The translations under genes and the position numbers were made by a program. From Nitrosomonas sp. (lineage in GTDB: Bacteria; Pseudomonadota; Gammaproteobacteria; Burkholderiales; Nitrosomonadaceae), in the NCBI GenBank assembly GCA_020890945.1, contig JAJHPK010000009.1, positions 1 to 64,000 on the forward strand: a stretch of 64,000 nucleotides of DNA. Reading direction: 5' to 3'. Below, one piece after another: positions 57,274 to 64,000 of the stretch. The notes under the pieces were generated by a model, which was given only the letters and a program-made list of their open reading frames with translations, searched no databases and had not been told where the DNA came from. Each line of letters begins with the position of its first letter. Positions within the stretch are counted from its first letter, which is position 1.

Positions 57274-57676
57274 AATGGTGATTCGAATCTCACACAATTC
57301 TTGAATGAAAGCCTATATTCAAGCTACCGCCTAAGATCTTTTTAAGAAGATAAAAATTGAAATTATCTTTACGCTAGCAAAACATAGAGACCTGGCAAGC
57401 GAATGGATTGACAGAGGTAGCATTTGCATCGTTTTAATCTTCTGTAATCAGGCGAAGACGCAATTATTTTTTATACATCGGTTTGGGGTTAAGGATAAAA
57501 AATAGAATTTAAAGTGCTTTTTCGAGACTTGGAGTCGTGTTATGTGATCTCAACATTTCTATTCGTTGCTAAAAGAAATGCGGTTGCAAAGAGGTCTCAA
57601 AGAATATGAACAATAGAACGATAACAATTTATTGTTAATCCATTTCAGAATAACGTAGCACCAAACAATTCACTCT
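57274..57676. other. Intergenic region before rnfB
   Basis: About 400 bp, AT-rich. A GTGATTCGAATCTCAC piece at 57278-57293 looks like a tRNA T-arm but lacks the rest of a tRNA. Otherwise nothing recognisable. Confidence 0.4.
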
Positions 57677-58351
57677 ATGACAAACAAGTTGATTGATCAA
57701 GATTTGATTGAAAAGATAGATGCTGTTTTGCCGCAAACACAATGCAGACAATGCGGCTTCTCAGGCTGCAAACCTTATGCCAGTGCTATTGTGACGGGGC
57801 AAGCTGACATTAATCAATGCCCACCAGGTGGTAACGATGGAATCAAAAAAATTGCTCAGTTAATGGGAATACCGATCAAGCCTCTTAACACAGCTTTTGG
57901 CAATACGAAACCGAAAGCAATTGCTTTGATTGATGAAAATAAGTGCATTGGCTGTACTTTTTGTCTTCGTGCTTGTCCAGTAGACGCTATTGTTGGTGCA
58001 GCCAAGCAAATGCATACCGTTATTGCTGCGGAATGTACCGGCTGTGAACTTTGTATTGCACCTTGTCCGATGGACTGTATCGAAATGATTCCTCTTAAAA
58101 ATACGGGCAATGTTTATGACTCCATCCAAGTAGCCAATAAAGCACGTATGCGTCATCAATCCAAACTGCAGAGACTTTTACATGCCAACTATTCAGATGA
58201 TAAAACAAATAATAGCTCACGGCATGCTGAAAAATATCAAGACAAAAAAACAGTTATCTCGCAACCTGATCAACGAAAAAAAGCCATAATACAAGTTGCG
58301 ATGCAACGTGCAGCCGCGATAAGAAATTACTCACAAAAATATCAAAAGTAA
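57677..58351 (+). CDS. rsxB: Stand-alone RnfB-type iron-sulfur protein
   Basis: A 224-residue protein. An Fe-S domain begins it ([18 protein letters not shown] plus NQCPPGG, a four-Cys 4Fe-4S site as in RnfB). Two 4Fe-4S ferredoxin motifs follow, [12 protein letters not shown] and [12 protein letters not shown]. The end is a Lys/Gln-rich tail. No membrane anchor is present and no other rnf genes are nearby, which is the usual state in betaproteobacteria. It probably shuttles electrons to an unidentified partner. Confidence 0.85.
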   Translation: MTNKLIDQDLIEKIDAVLPQTQCRQCGFSGCKPYASAIVTGQADINQCPPGGNDGIKKIAQLMGIPIKPLNTAFGNTKPKAIALIDENKCIGCTFCLRACPVDAIVGAAKQMHTVIAAECTGCELCIAPCPMDCIEMIPLKNTGNVYDSIQVANKARMRHQSKLQRLLHANYSDDKTNNSSRHAEKYQDKKTVISQPDQRKKAIIQVAMQRAAAIRNYSQKYQK

Positions 58352-58359
58352 TGCAGAGC

Positions 58360-58379
58360 CTTTAGGAGTTTTCCTAGAG
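58360..58379. terminator. Short hairpin between convergent rnfB and cheZ
   Basis: CTTTAGGA and TCCTAGAG pair (one T-G) around a GTTT loop in the 35-bp gap between the two stop codons. It may end transcripts from both sides; there is no long T-run. Confidence 0.4.
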
Positions 58380-58386
58380 AAATCTT

Positions 58387-59142
58387 TTAAAATCCCAAGC
58401 TTGCCAATAAATCGTCAACCTGGTCCTGGCTACATACAACATCATTTCTTTTTTCCGGATTAGTTACAGGGCCATTCATAAGACCTTCATCAGCATTCGA
58501 TTTTTTGGCAGGTACTGGTACATGTGCAAGCAACAGTTGTATCAAATCTTTCTCTAAGCTTTGTACCATTTGAGTAATTTTTTTGATTACTTGACCGGTA
58601 AGATCTTGAAAATCTTGTGCCATCATGATTTCTAATAATTGCTCATTGGTAGCGCTCGTTTTTTGCGGAACACTATCCAAATAGCTCAAAGTATCGATTA
58701 AGAGTGTTTTAAATACCTCTGTATTTGGGCTGGTTTGTTGTAATTCAAGCGCTCTCTTCCACTGCTCAGACAAATTAACTGCGCTGGCTGACAACTCTTC
58801 TTGGATAGGCATAGCGGTTTCTGTTGCCGTCAAAGTGCGATCAGCTGCTTGCTGTGTTTTGCTTGCCACATAAGATAATTTGTCTTGTGCTTCTGGCACT
58901 TCAGACGCAATTTCTTCGAGACGCTTGTCGTATCCCAACTCTCTCAAACTATCATGCAAATTACGAGTCAATTGCCCAATTTGGTCAATCACATTTTTAT
59001 CAGAGTTTACACTGGCTTCGTTTTCATTAAGGTTAATTTCTGGTATTGCGGTTGCTTCCGCCAATTTGATAGATCTTTTGGATTTTGCAGGCTTATTTGA
59101 TTCATCATCCGACTTTACTTTAGCAAGACTTTTTGTGTTCAT
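58387..59142 (-). CDS. cheZ: Protein phosphatase CheZ
   Basis: A 251-residue mostly helical protein. AQDFQDLTGQVIKKI contains the catalytic region of CheZ (the Gln and Asp around QDFQDLTGQ), and the C-terminal VCSQDQVDDLLASLGF is the CheY-binding peptide. It dephosphorylates CheY-P to reset flagellar motor output. The N-terminal 45 residues are a polar, variable extension. It follows cheY at 34 bp. No other chemotaxis genes are in the window. Confidence 0.92.
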   Translation of the reverse strand: MNTKSLAKVKSDDESNKPAKSKRSIKLAEATAIPEINLNENEASVNSDKNVIDQIGQLTRNLHDSLRELGYDKRLEEIASEVPEAQDKLSYVASKTQQAADRTLTATETAMPIQEELSASAVNLSEQWKRALELQQTSPNTEVFKTLLIDTLSYLDSVPQKTSATNEQLLEIMMAQDFQDLTGQVIKKITQMVQSLEKDLIQLLLAHVPVPAKKSNADEGLMNGPVTNPEKRNDVVCSQDQVDDLLASLGF

Positions 59143-59176
59143 TTTGTACTCACTTTACCAATCTGATTAAAAATAT

Positions 59177-59584
59177 TTATGCTTTGACTGCTATTTTGGC
59201 TTGCATATTTTGGAAGATTTTATTCAATTTTTCTTCCAAAACAGCGGCAGTAAAAGGTTTTACAATATAACCACTTGCTCCGGCTTGTGCCGCTGCAACA
59301 ATATTTTCCTTTTTGGCTTCCGCAGTAACCATCAGCACTGGAATATTTTTTAATGCTTCATTCGCTCGCACATTCTGAAGCATAGTGAGACCATCCATAT
59401 TTGGCATATTCCAATCAGATACGACAAAATCAAAATCTCCATCTTGGAGCTTACGTAGAGCCACAGCACCATCTTCAGCTTCATCAACATTGACAAATCC
59501 AAGTTCTTTTAGAAGATTTCGAACAATCCTACGCATCGTAGAAAAATCATCCACTACTAGGAATTTTAAATTTTTGTCGGGCAT
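59177..59584 (-). CDS. cheY: Chemotaxis response regulator CheY
   Basis: A 135-residue single receiver domain. [18 protein letters not shown] has the acidic pair, [13 protein letters not shown] the phospho-accepting Asp, [13 protein letters not shown] the conserved Thr and YIVKPFTA the Lys. Sequence details ([25 protein letters not shown]) are those of enterobacterial-type CheY that pairs with CheZ. It binds the flagellar switch. Confidence 0.95.
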   Translation of the reverse strand: MPDKNLKFLVVDDFSTMRRIVRNLLKELGFVNVDEAEDGAVALRKLQDGDFDFVVSDWNMPNMDGLTMLQNVRANEALKNIPVLMVTAEAKKENIVAAAQAGASGYIVKPFTAAVLEEKLNKIFQNMQAKIAVKA

Positions 59585-59744
59585 TTCTTTCTCCGTAAAT
59601 AAACACTAATTTGTTGAACTATCATTAAAAATTAGAATTCTCCAATTAAAAATTGGTTTATTAATTTTCTTATATAGTTTCTTTCACGAATTTTTTATCG
59701 ACAACAATTTTCAAAAGTTTAGGATAAATGTACTAGATTGAAGA

Positions 59745-60734
59745 TTATTTGCAGTAATTGTTATCTTTAAACCAATTAACCGCATCTTTTATGGCATCAA
59801 AGGCGGGGCGATGCTGGTAACCAAGTTGTTGCTTGGCTTTTTCACTTGAAAAAAACATTTGATTTTTCGCCATCCGAATACTATCTAAAGTTGCACGAGG
59901 CTCTGTATGGGTGAATGTAGCCACTTTTTCCATGCACCAAGCAATAGGTAGCATTAAATTAGTAGGAATTTTGACTCTATTAATTGATACTCCACTAATT
60001 TCATCAATTAATTTTAATATCTGAAACAGCGTTAAATTATCCCCTCCCAAAATATAACGTTCTCCGGTTTTACCTTTTTTAAAGGCTAGGAGATGTCCGT
60101 GAGCAATATCATCGACATGTGCAATGTTCAAACCAGTATCCAGATAGGCTGGCATACGTGCTGTCAAAGCATCCAGAACAAGGCGACCCGTAGGGGTTGG
60201 GCGAATATCGCCAGGGCCAATAGGGGTTGATGGATTGACAATAACCAAAGGTAACGAAAGTTTGTGAGTTAATTGCGTGACTAATTGCTCAGCCAAAAAT
60301 TTTGAGCGCTTGTAATTTCCAATTTTAGTTTCCAAGCTTGTCGGCGTATCTTCACTGGCAGGAGAACCATCTGAATTTATTCCCAGGGTAGCCACGCTAC
60401 TTGTGTAAACAATGCGCTCTACGTTCTTTTGGGAAGCCACAGTCATCAAGGTCCGCGTGCCCTCGACATTAATCGCATACATCGTATCCGGATCAGGAAC
60501 CCACAAACGATAATCAGCTGCCACATGGAATAAATTTTGGCAGTTGGTTAAAGCACGTTCCAATGACAGATGATTTCGCAAATCACCCATGACAATTTCG
60601 ACGGGAAAATCTTTGATATTCCTTAGATCACTTTTTTCTCTAACGAGAACACGAACTTCATGCCCCTCAGTCAGTAAGCGACGCATAACGGCAGAGCCAA
60701 GAAATCCGGTAGCACCAGTTACCAATGATCGCAT
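59745..60734 (-). CDS. hpnA: HpnA, hopanoid-associated sugar epimerase
   Basis: A 329-residue extended SDR. It starts SLVTGATGFLGSAVMRRLL (NAD-binding GxxGxxG), has FHVAADYRLWVPDP, IVYTSSVATLG and NYKRSKFLAEQ (Tyr-x-x-x-Lys). The AADYRLWVPDP stretch is diagnostic for HpnA. HpnA proteins occur with hopanoid genes and are thought to modify the side-chain sugar. It lies 50 bp downstream of the squalene synthase gene. Confidence 0.92.
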   Translation of the reverse strand: MRSLVTGATGFLGSAVMRRLLTEGHEVRVLVREKSDLRNIKDFPVEIVMGDLRNHLSLERALTNCQNLFHVAADYRLWVPDPDTMYAINVEGTRTLMTVASQKNVERIVYTSSVATLGINSDGSPASEDTPTSLETKIGNYKRSKFLAEQLVTQLTHKLSLPLVIVNPSTPIGPGDIRPTPTGRLVLDALTARMPAYLDTGLNIAHVDDIAHGHLLAFKKGKTGERYILGGDNLTLFQILKLIDEISGVSINRVKIPTNLMLPIAWCMEKVATFTHTEPRATLDSIRMAKNQMFFSSEKAKQQLGYQHRPAFDAIKDAVNWFKDNNYCK

Positions 60735-60784
60735 TTTATAAATGAATAAAAAGTTATTCTTTTTCTAACATACGGTTAGAAACT

Positions 60785-61864
60785 TTAGAAATTAATTTTT
60801 TGATCATGCAAAGAAGGGTCGTCAGAATGACATGGAATATTCGGTAAATTACGAGAAGCCATATTGAACAACAACTGCAATAACCAATTATATTGAGCGG
60901 TCGCATTTGTAACCACTATTGTGGAATGAACGCTACGGCGACTGATTTTAACTTGATTGCTTTCAGAAAAAGCACGATGCGCATTAATTTTATTCAGTGT
61001 TAAAACTGCCATTCCAATGGCCCATAAGCAAAATCGCCGAATACCTGTTTCATGAGAAGGAATTAATTTCGTGTACGTAAGCGCATTGCGCAAGTGATTC
61101 TTAGCAATTCCCAATAACTCAGCCAATCCTGCTTGAAAATGTATATTTGTGGATGTATCAGGTTTTAAATTTCTCAAATCAAACCCATGCTTTTGAAAAA
61201 TTTCTCGTGGCAACCAGCAGGCTCCCCGTTTCCGATCATCCCATATATCTTTAAGAATATTTGTCATCTGCAAACCTTGACCAAAGGATATGGATAATTT
61301 CATCAGTTCAGACTTGTGGTGATTTATTTCCGGAGAATAATCGCAAAACAATTCTGTTAGCATTTCTCCTACTACCCCAGCGACATAATAACAATATTGA
61401 TTCAACGCATCTAAATCTGGCAGCCCCTCTAACGAAGCCGATTCTTGATAATCCGACATACCTTTACCCATTATTTGAATGCAGCGTTCCAGAGCATTAC
61501 GTTGAATTGCATTAAAACTGTGAGTTATGCGAAGAACTGCAGGTGTGTTTTTGATTAAATCATGCTCTGCCGGTATGGTGTTATCGGAAAGAAGGGGATA
61601 CAGCTTTTGCGAGAACATTTCTGCAGGCACGGTTCCTTGCACCACATTCACAAACATTTGCGATAATTCTTTTGTTTGCGTAAAAGTAAGCGCACTATCA
61701 TCTTCTATCGTATCCGTGATACGGCACAGCAAATAAGCATTACCAACCACTTGACGTAAAGATTCTGGTAATTGCGGAATCGTTAATGCAAAAGTTCGAG
61801 ATACTCCCTGCAAGATATCATCCTGATAACGCAGATCGTCCATAGTAGGTAGGCTTGTATTCAT
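60785..61864 (-). CDS. Squalene synthase (phytoene/squalene synthase family)
   Basis: A 359-residue single-gene squalene synthase of the farnesyl-diphosphate farnesyltransferase type. VSRTFALTIPQLPESLR is the N-terminal block, LLCRITDTIEDD the first Asp-rich site, and GLQMTNILKDIWDD the second. YYVAGVVGEMLTELF lies between them. This differs from the three-gene HpnC/D/E route used by many proteobacteria. It condenses two farnesyl diphosphates to squalene for hopanoids; the HpnA neighbour supports that. Confidence 0.87.
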   Translation of the reverse strand: MNTSLPTMDDLRYQDDILQGVSRTFALTIPQLPESLRQVVGNAYLLCRITDTIEDDSALTFTQTKELSQMFVNVVQGTVPAEMFSQKLYPLLSDNTIPAEHDLIKNTPAVLRITHSFNAIQRNALERCIQIMGKGMSDYQESASLEGLPDLDALNQYCYYVAGVVGEMLTELFCDYSPEINHHKSELMKLSISFGQGLQMTNILKDIWDDRKRGACWLPREIFQKHGFDLRNLKPDTSTNIHFQAGLAELLGIAKNHLRNALTYTKLIPSHETGIRRFCLWAIGMAVLTLNKINAHRAFSESNQVKISRRSVHSTIVVTNATAQYNWLLQLLFNMASRNLPNIPCHSDDPSLHDQKINF

Positions 61865-61936
61865 GAAAATCTTTTAGATAACGAAGCAAATGCAGCACAT
61901 GTTATGACAGTTGCACCGATCTCATTAACGCCATTT

Positions 61937-63193
61937 CTAATCTGCAATGATTTGTTCCCCAGCGATCATTTGATCGAATGTTTCGCGTTGACGAATCAGG
62001 TGCATTTGATCACCCGATACTAAAATCTCTGCAGCTCTGGAACGAGTATTGTAGTTAGAACTCATACTCATGCCATAAGCACCCGTTGACATAATAGCCA
62101 GCAAATCACCATTTATAATGCTTAATTTTCGATCACGCCCCAAGAAATCCCCTGTTTCACAAACGGGGCCAACGATTTCATAATTTTTTGCCGCAACTGC
62201 ATTCTTCTTCACCGGAAGAATATCGTGATAAGCATCATACAGTGATGGTCGAATAAGATCATTCATGGCAGCATCAACAATAGCGAAATTACGCGCAGCA
62301 GTTTGTTTGAGATACTCGATACGGGTCAATAAAATACCTGAATTACCAACCAATGACCGCCCTGGCTCAATCACCAAACGTTGTTTCATATTTTGTGTCA
62401 GGGTGCATAAGGTTGTGACATACTCTTCAATTGAGGGTGGTTTCTCGTCGCTGTATCGAATTCCTAATCCACCACCCAAATCCAAATGCTCGATATTTAT
62501 ATTTTGATTTTTTAAGCTCTGCAGTAACTGCAACATTTTTTCGGTAGCTTCAATAAAAGGCTCCAACAAGGTCAATTGCGAGCCAATGTGGCAATCAATA
62601 CCAGTAAAGCGAATATGAGGATACAACTGTGCGGACTGATAAATACGAATGGCTTCATCCGTAGCGATACCAAATTTATTTTCTTTGAGTCCGGTGGAAA
62701 TATATGGATGTGTTTTCGCATCGACATCCGGATTGACCCGTAAACTCACTGGCGCAACTTTACCCATGCTTTTTGCAACATGATTCAATGTCATCAATTC
62801 GATTTCAGATTCTACATTGAAGCAAAGAATATTCAAATTCAAAGCCATGCGCATTTCGTTGGCGTTTTTTCCTACGCCAGAAAAAATAATCTTCTGAGCA
62901 TCCCCGCCCGCTTTAATGACACGTTGCAATTCGCCGCCGGAAACAATATCAAAACCACTACCGAGTTGGGCTAGCAGATTGAGTATGGAAATGTTGGAAT
63001 TTGCTTTAACCGCATAACAAATCAGGTGATCACGCTTCTCAAAAGCAGCATCAAACTGTCGATAGGCATTGGTAAGCACCGATTGCGAATAAACATAACA
63101 AGGCGTACCAAATTTTTCCGCAATTTGTTGTAAAGGCACTTCCTCAACAAACAACTCACCATTGCGGTAATCAAATGCTTCGAAACCACTCAT
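61937..63193 (-). CDS. lysA: Diaminopimelate decarboxylase
   Basis: A 418-residue PLP enzyme of alanine-racemase fold. YAVKANSNISIL carries the PLP Lys, FDIVSGGELQR and GIDCHIGSQL follow, and LDLGGGLGI binds phosphate. GPVCETGDFLGRD holds the catalytic Cys region. It makes L-lysine from meso-diaminopimelate. Its ATG overlaps the stop of lptM (ATGA), so translation is coupled. Confidence 0.96.
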   Translation of the reverse strand: MSGFEAFDYRNGELFVEEVPLQQIAEKFGTPCYVYSQSVLTNAYRQFDAAFEKRDHLICYAVKANSNISILNLLAQLGSGFDIVSGGELQRVIKAGGDAQKIIFSGVGKNANEMRMALNLNILCFNVESEIELMTLNHVAKSMGKVAPVSLRVNPDVDAKTHPYISTGLKENKFGIATDEAIRIYQSAQLYPHIRFTGIDCHIGSQLTLLEPFIEATEKMLQLLQSLKNQNINIEHLDLGGGLGIRYSDEKPPSIEEYVTTLCTLTQNMKQRLVIEPGRSLVGNSGILLTRIEYLKQTAARNFAIVDAAMNDLIRPSLYDAYHDILPVKKNAVAAKNYEIVGPVCETGDFLGRDRKLSIINGDLLAIMSTGAYGMSMSSNYNTRSRAAEILVSGDQMHLIRQRETFDQMIAGEQIIAD

Positions 63194-63315
63194 TTCTTTT
63201 TCGATTTCTGTAAGTTGCCGTTTGAATCGTCTTCAGGAGGAAGATACAAGGGACCCTTCAAACCACAAGCGGTCAATGCATACACAATGACAATAAAAGC
63301 AGATATTAAACGCAC
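63190..63315 (-). CDS. lptM: LptM-type small lipoprotein (YifL family)
   Basis: A 41-residue lipoprotein with a GTG start at 63315. The signal RLISAFIVIVYALTACG has the lipobox LTAC, and the mature start CGLKGPLYLPPED is the family signature. LptM helps the LptDE lipopolysaccharide translocon mature. It precedes lysA with a 4-bp ATGA overlap, the usual arrangement. Confidence 0.9.
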   Translation of the reverse strand: MRLISAFIVIVYALTACGLKGPLYLPPEDDSNGNLQKSKKK

Positions 63316-63393
63316 AAACGACTCCAAATTAATTATTTGGAAATACTAACACAATGCGATGGAAACAACTCATGGGTGATTGATTTTAGTATC

Positions 63394-64000
63394 TCAATGC
63401 GAAGTATTTGCCGGAAGCTCAGCTATCATCCATTCAATAAGCTTATCAGTCAGTTCGTCACTGGCATTGCTTAGCGCCGATACAGCACCCTTGGCATCCG
63501 ACGTCGGAGCAGCCACTTGAACGCTAAAATAATTTTGCGCCAGTAAATTTCGCGTACCGTTTCTAACCAGGCTAGCGCGTAACGCAATTGATCCATGACT
63601 TTGCTGAACAGTCTCGAATACTTGTGTAAATTCTAATAAATCTATATGCAAAATATATTCGGCCTTTGCGGTATTATTATTTTTGATAACTGGATTTCCC
63701 GTACTCTTGGCAATTTGATCGCGCATTTTTTGCGTTAACATGACCGTCGGAGACGCAATCCAGCGACTATTGGCATAGCGATGGAGCTGCGCTGAATTGT
63801 GAAATTCTAAACGATAGTAGATAGCCGTATTATCCAACCAAGATGGCGCTGAAGCATCGCTTATCAAAATATTTCTTTTATGCAATCGCTCTTTTTGTTT
63901 GGAAATATCCAGTGAGCTTTGTAATCGCTGAGTTTTCAAATCATAAAAAGCAAGAGGATCTGCATGCTTATGGAATACAGAACAACTCGCCAACAATGCG
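63394..64000 (-). CDS. ABC-type transport auxiliary lipoprotein (PqiC-like), start beyond the window
   Basis: The frame is open to the right edge. ALLASC at the edge is a lipobox, so the true start lies outside and only the signal peptide is cut. The mature 200 residues (FYDLKTQRL, AIYYRLEFHN, LHRYANSRWIASPTVMLTQ, LHIDLLEFTQVF) match the ABC_trans_aux family that serves MCE-type lipid transporters such as Pqi and Mla-like systems. The other genes of such a system would be expected to the right. Confidence 0.8.
   Translation of the reverse strand, partial: ALLASCSVFHKHADPLAFYDLKTQRLQSSLDISKQKERLHKRNILISDASAPSWLDNTAIYYRLEFHNSAQLHRYANSRWIASPTVMLTQKMRDQIAKSTGNPVIKNNNTAKAEYILHIDLLEFTQVFETVQQSHGSIALRASLVRNGTRNLLAQNYFSVQVAAPTSDAKGAVSALSNASDELTDKLIEWMIAELPANTSH

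Noticed and set aside
57276..57295. tRNA T-arm-like sequence (GTGATTCGAATCTCAC) after the peroxiredoxin gene
   Set aside because: No acceptor, D or anticodon arm can be built around it and the loop is 8 nt; it overlaps the end of the coding region.

Overview
The window is chromosomal DNA of a low-to-medium GC Gram-negative bacterium. The gene set fits a betaproteobacterium close to Nitrosomonas: hemC-hemD-hemY opposite ppc, a stand-alone RnfB, YbiT and EttA ABC-F proteins, phosphoketolase with acetate kinase, squalene synthase with HpnA, and the CheY/CheZ pair. This assignment is an inference from gene content. I see no rRNA, no complete tRNA and no CRISPR array.

Regions. (1) 1-6.2 kb holds housekeeping and small genes: a truncated DUF3422 gene, a macro-domain protein, a rhodanese, an RluF-type pseudouridine synthase, a methyltransferase, DUF2835 and EttA. 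(2) 6.4-13.3 kb is an accessory cluster that looks like a bacterial NLR-like or conflict locus: an LRR-Roc-COR protein ending in a DUF4062-like domain, a TIR-like fragment, an nSTAND1 NTPase cut short after its ATPase core, and a membrane protein with ten 39-residue helical repeats. The four frames abut or overlap like an operon, but two joints look like deletion scars. (3) 13.4-33.9 kb is a core block: a nuclease fused to a transposase remnant, a lipoprotein, mutS, an epimerase, a ferredoxin reductase, hemY/hemD/hemC, ppc, an orphan M16 subunit, rsmD, coaD, ferredoxin, an OlsF-like acyltransferase, xfp and ackA. A 150-bp MITE-like element sits between the reductase and hemY.

(4) 33.95-45.23 kb is an 11.3-kb mobile island between ackA and the phosphorylase gene, ending in an inverted 17-18 bp repeat. 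It contains IS5, IS481 and IS256 elements or remnants. Its cargo is an RTX-repeat protein, a CHASE2 adenylate cyclase, a FecR-TPR-outer-membrane-barrel protein and a lipoprotein. A perfect TGTGA-N6-TCACA palindrome lies between the cyclase and the barrel gene, about 61 bp upstream of a predicted start site, so the cargo may carry its own cAMP-CRP circuit.

(5) 45.2-64 kb returns to core genes: glucan phosphorylase, an extended pyruvate kinase, a DASS transporter, a PD-(D/E)XK-like protein, YbiT, a di-haem peroxidase-like protein, a PLDc_N protein with a membrane-anchored PrxQ, RnfB, cheZ/cheY, hpnA with squalene synthase, lysA/lptM and the start-truncated end of an ABC auxiliary lipoprotein.

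Working together: phosphorylase, pyruvate kinase, phosphoketolase and acetate kinase form a glycogen and sugar-phosphate dissimilation module that the island has physically split. hemC/hemD/hemY serve haem synthesis, consistent with haem proteins such as the di-haem oxidoreductase. HpnA and squalene synthase supply hopanoids, and the OlsF-like enzyme supplies phosphorus-free amino lipids.
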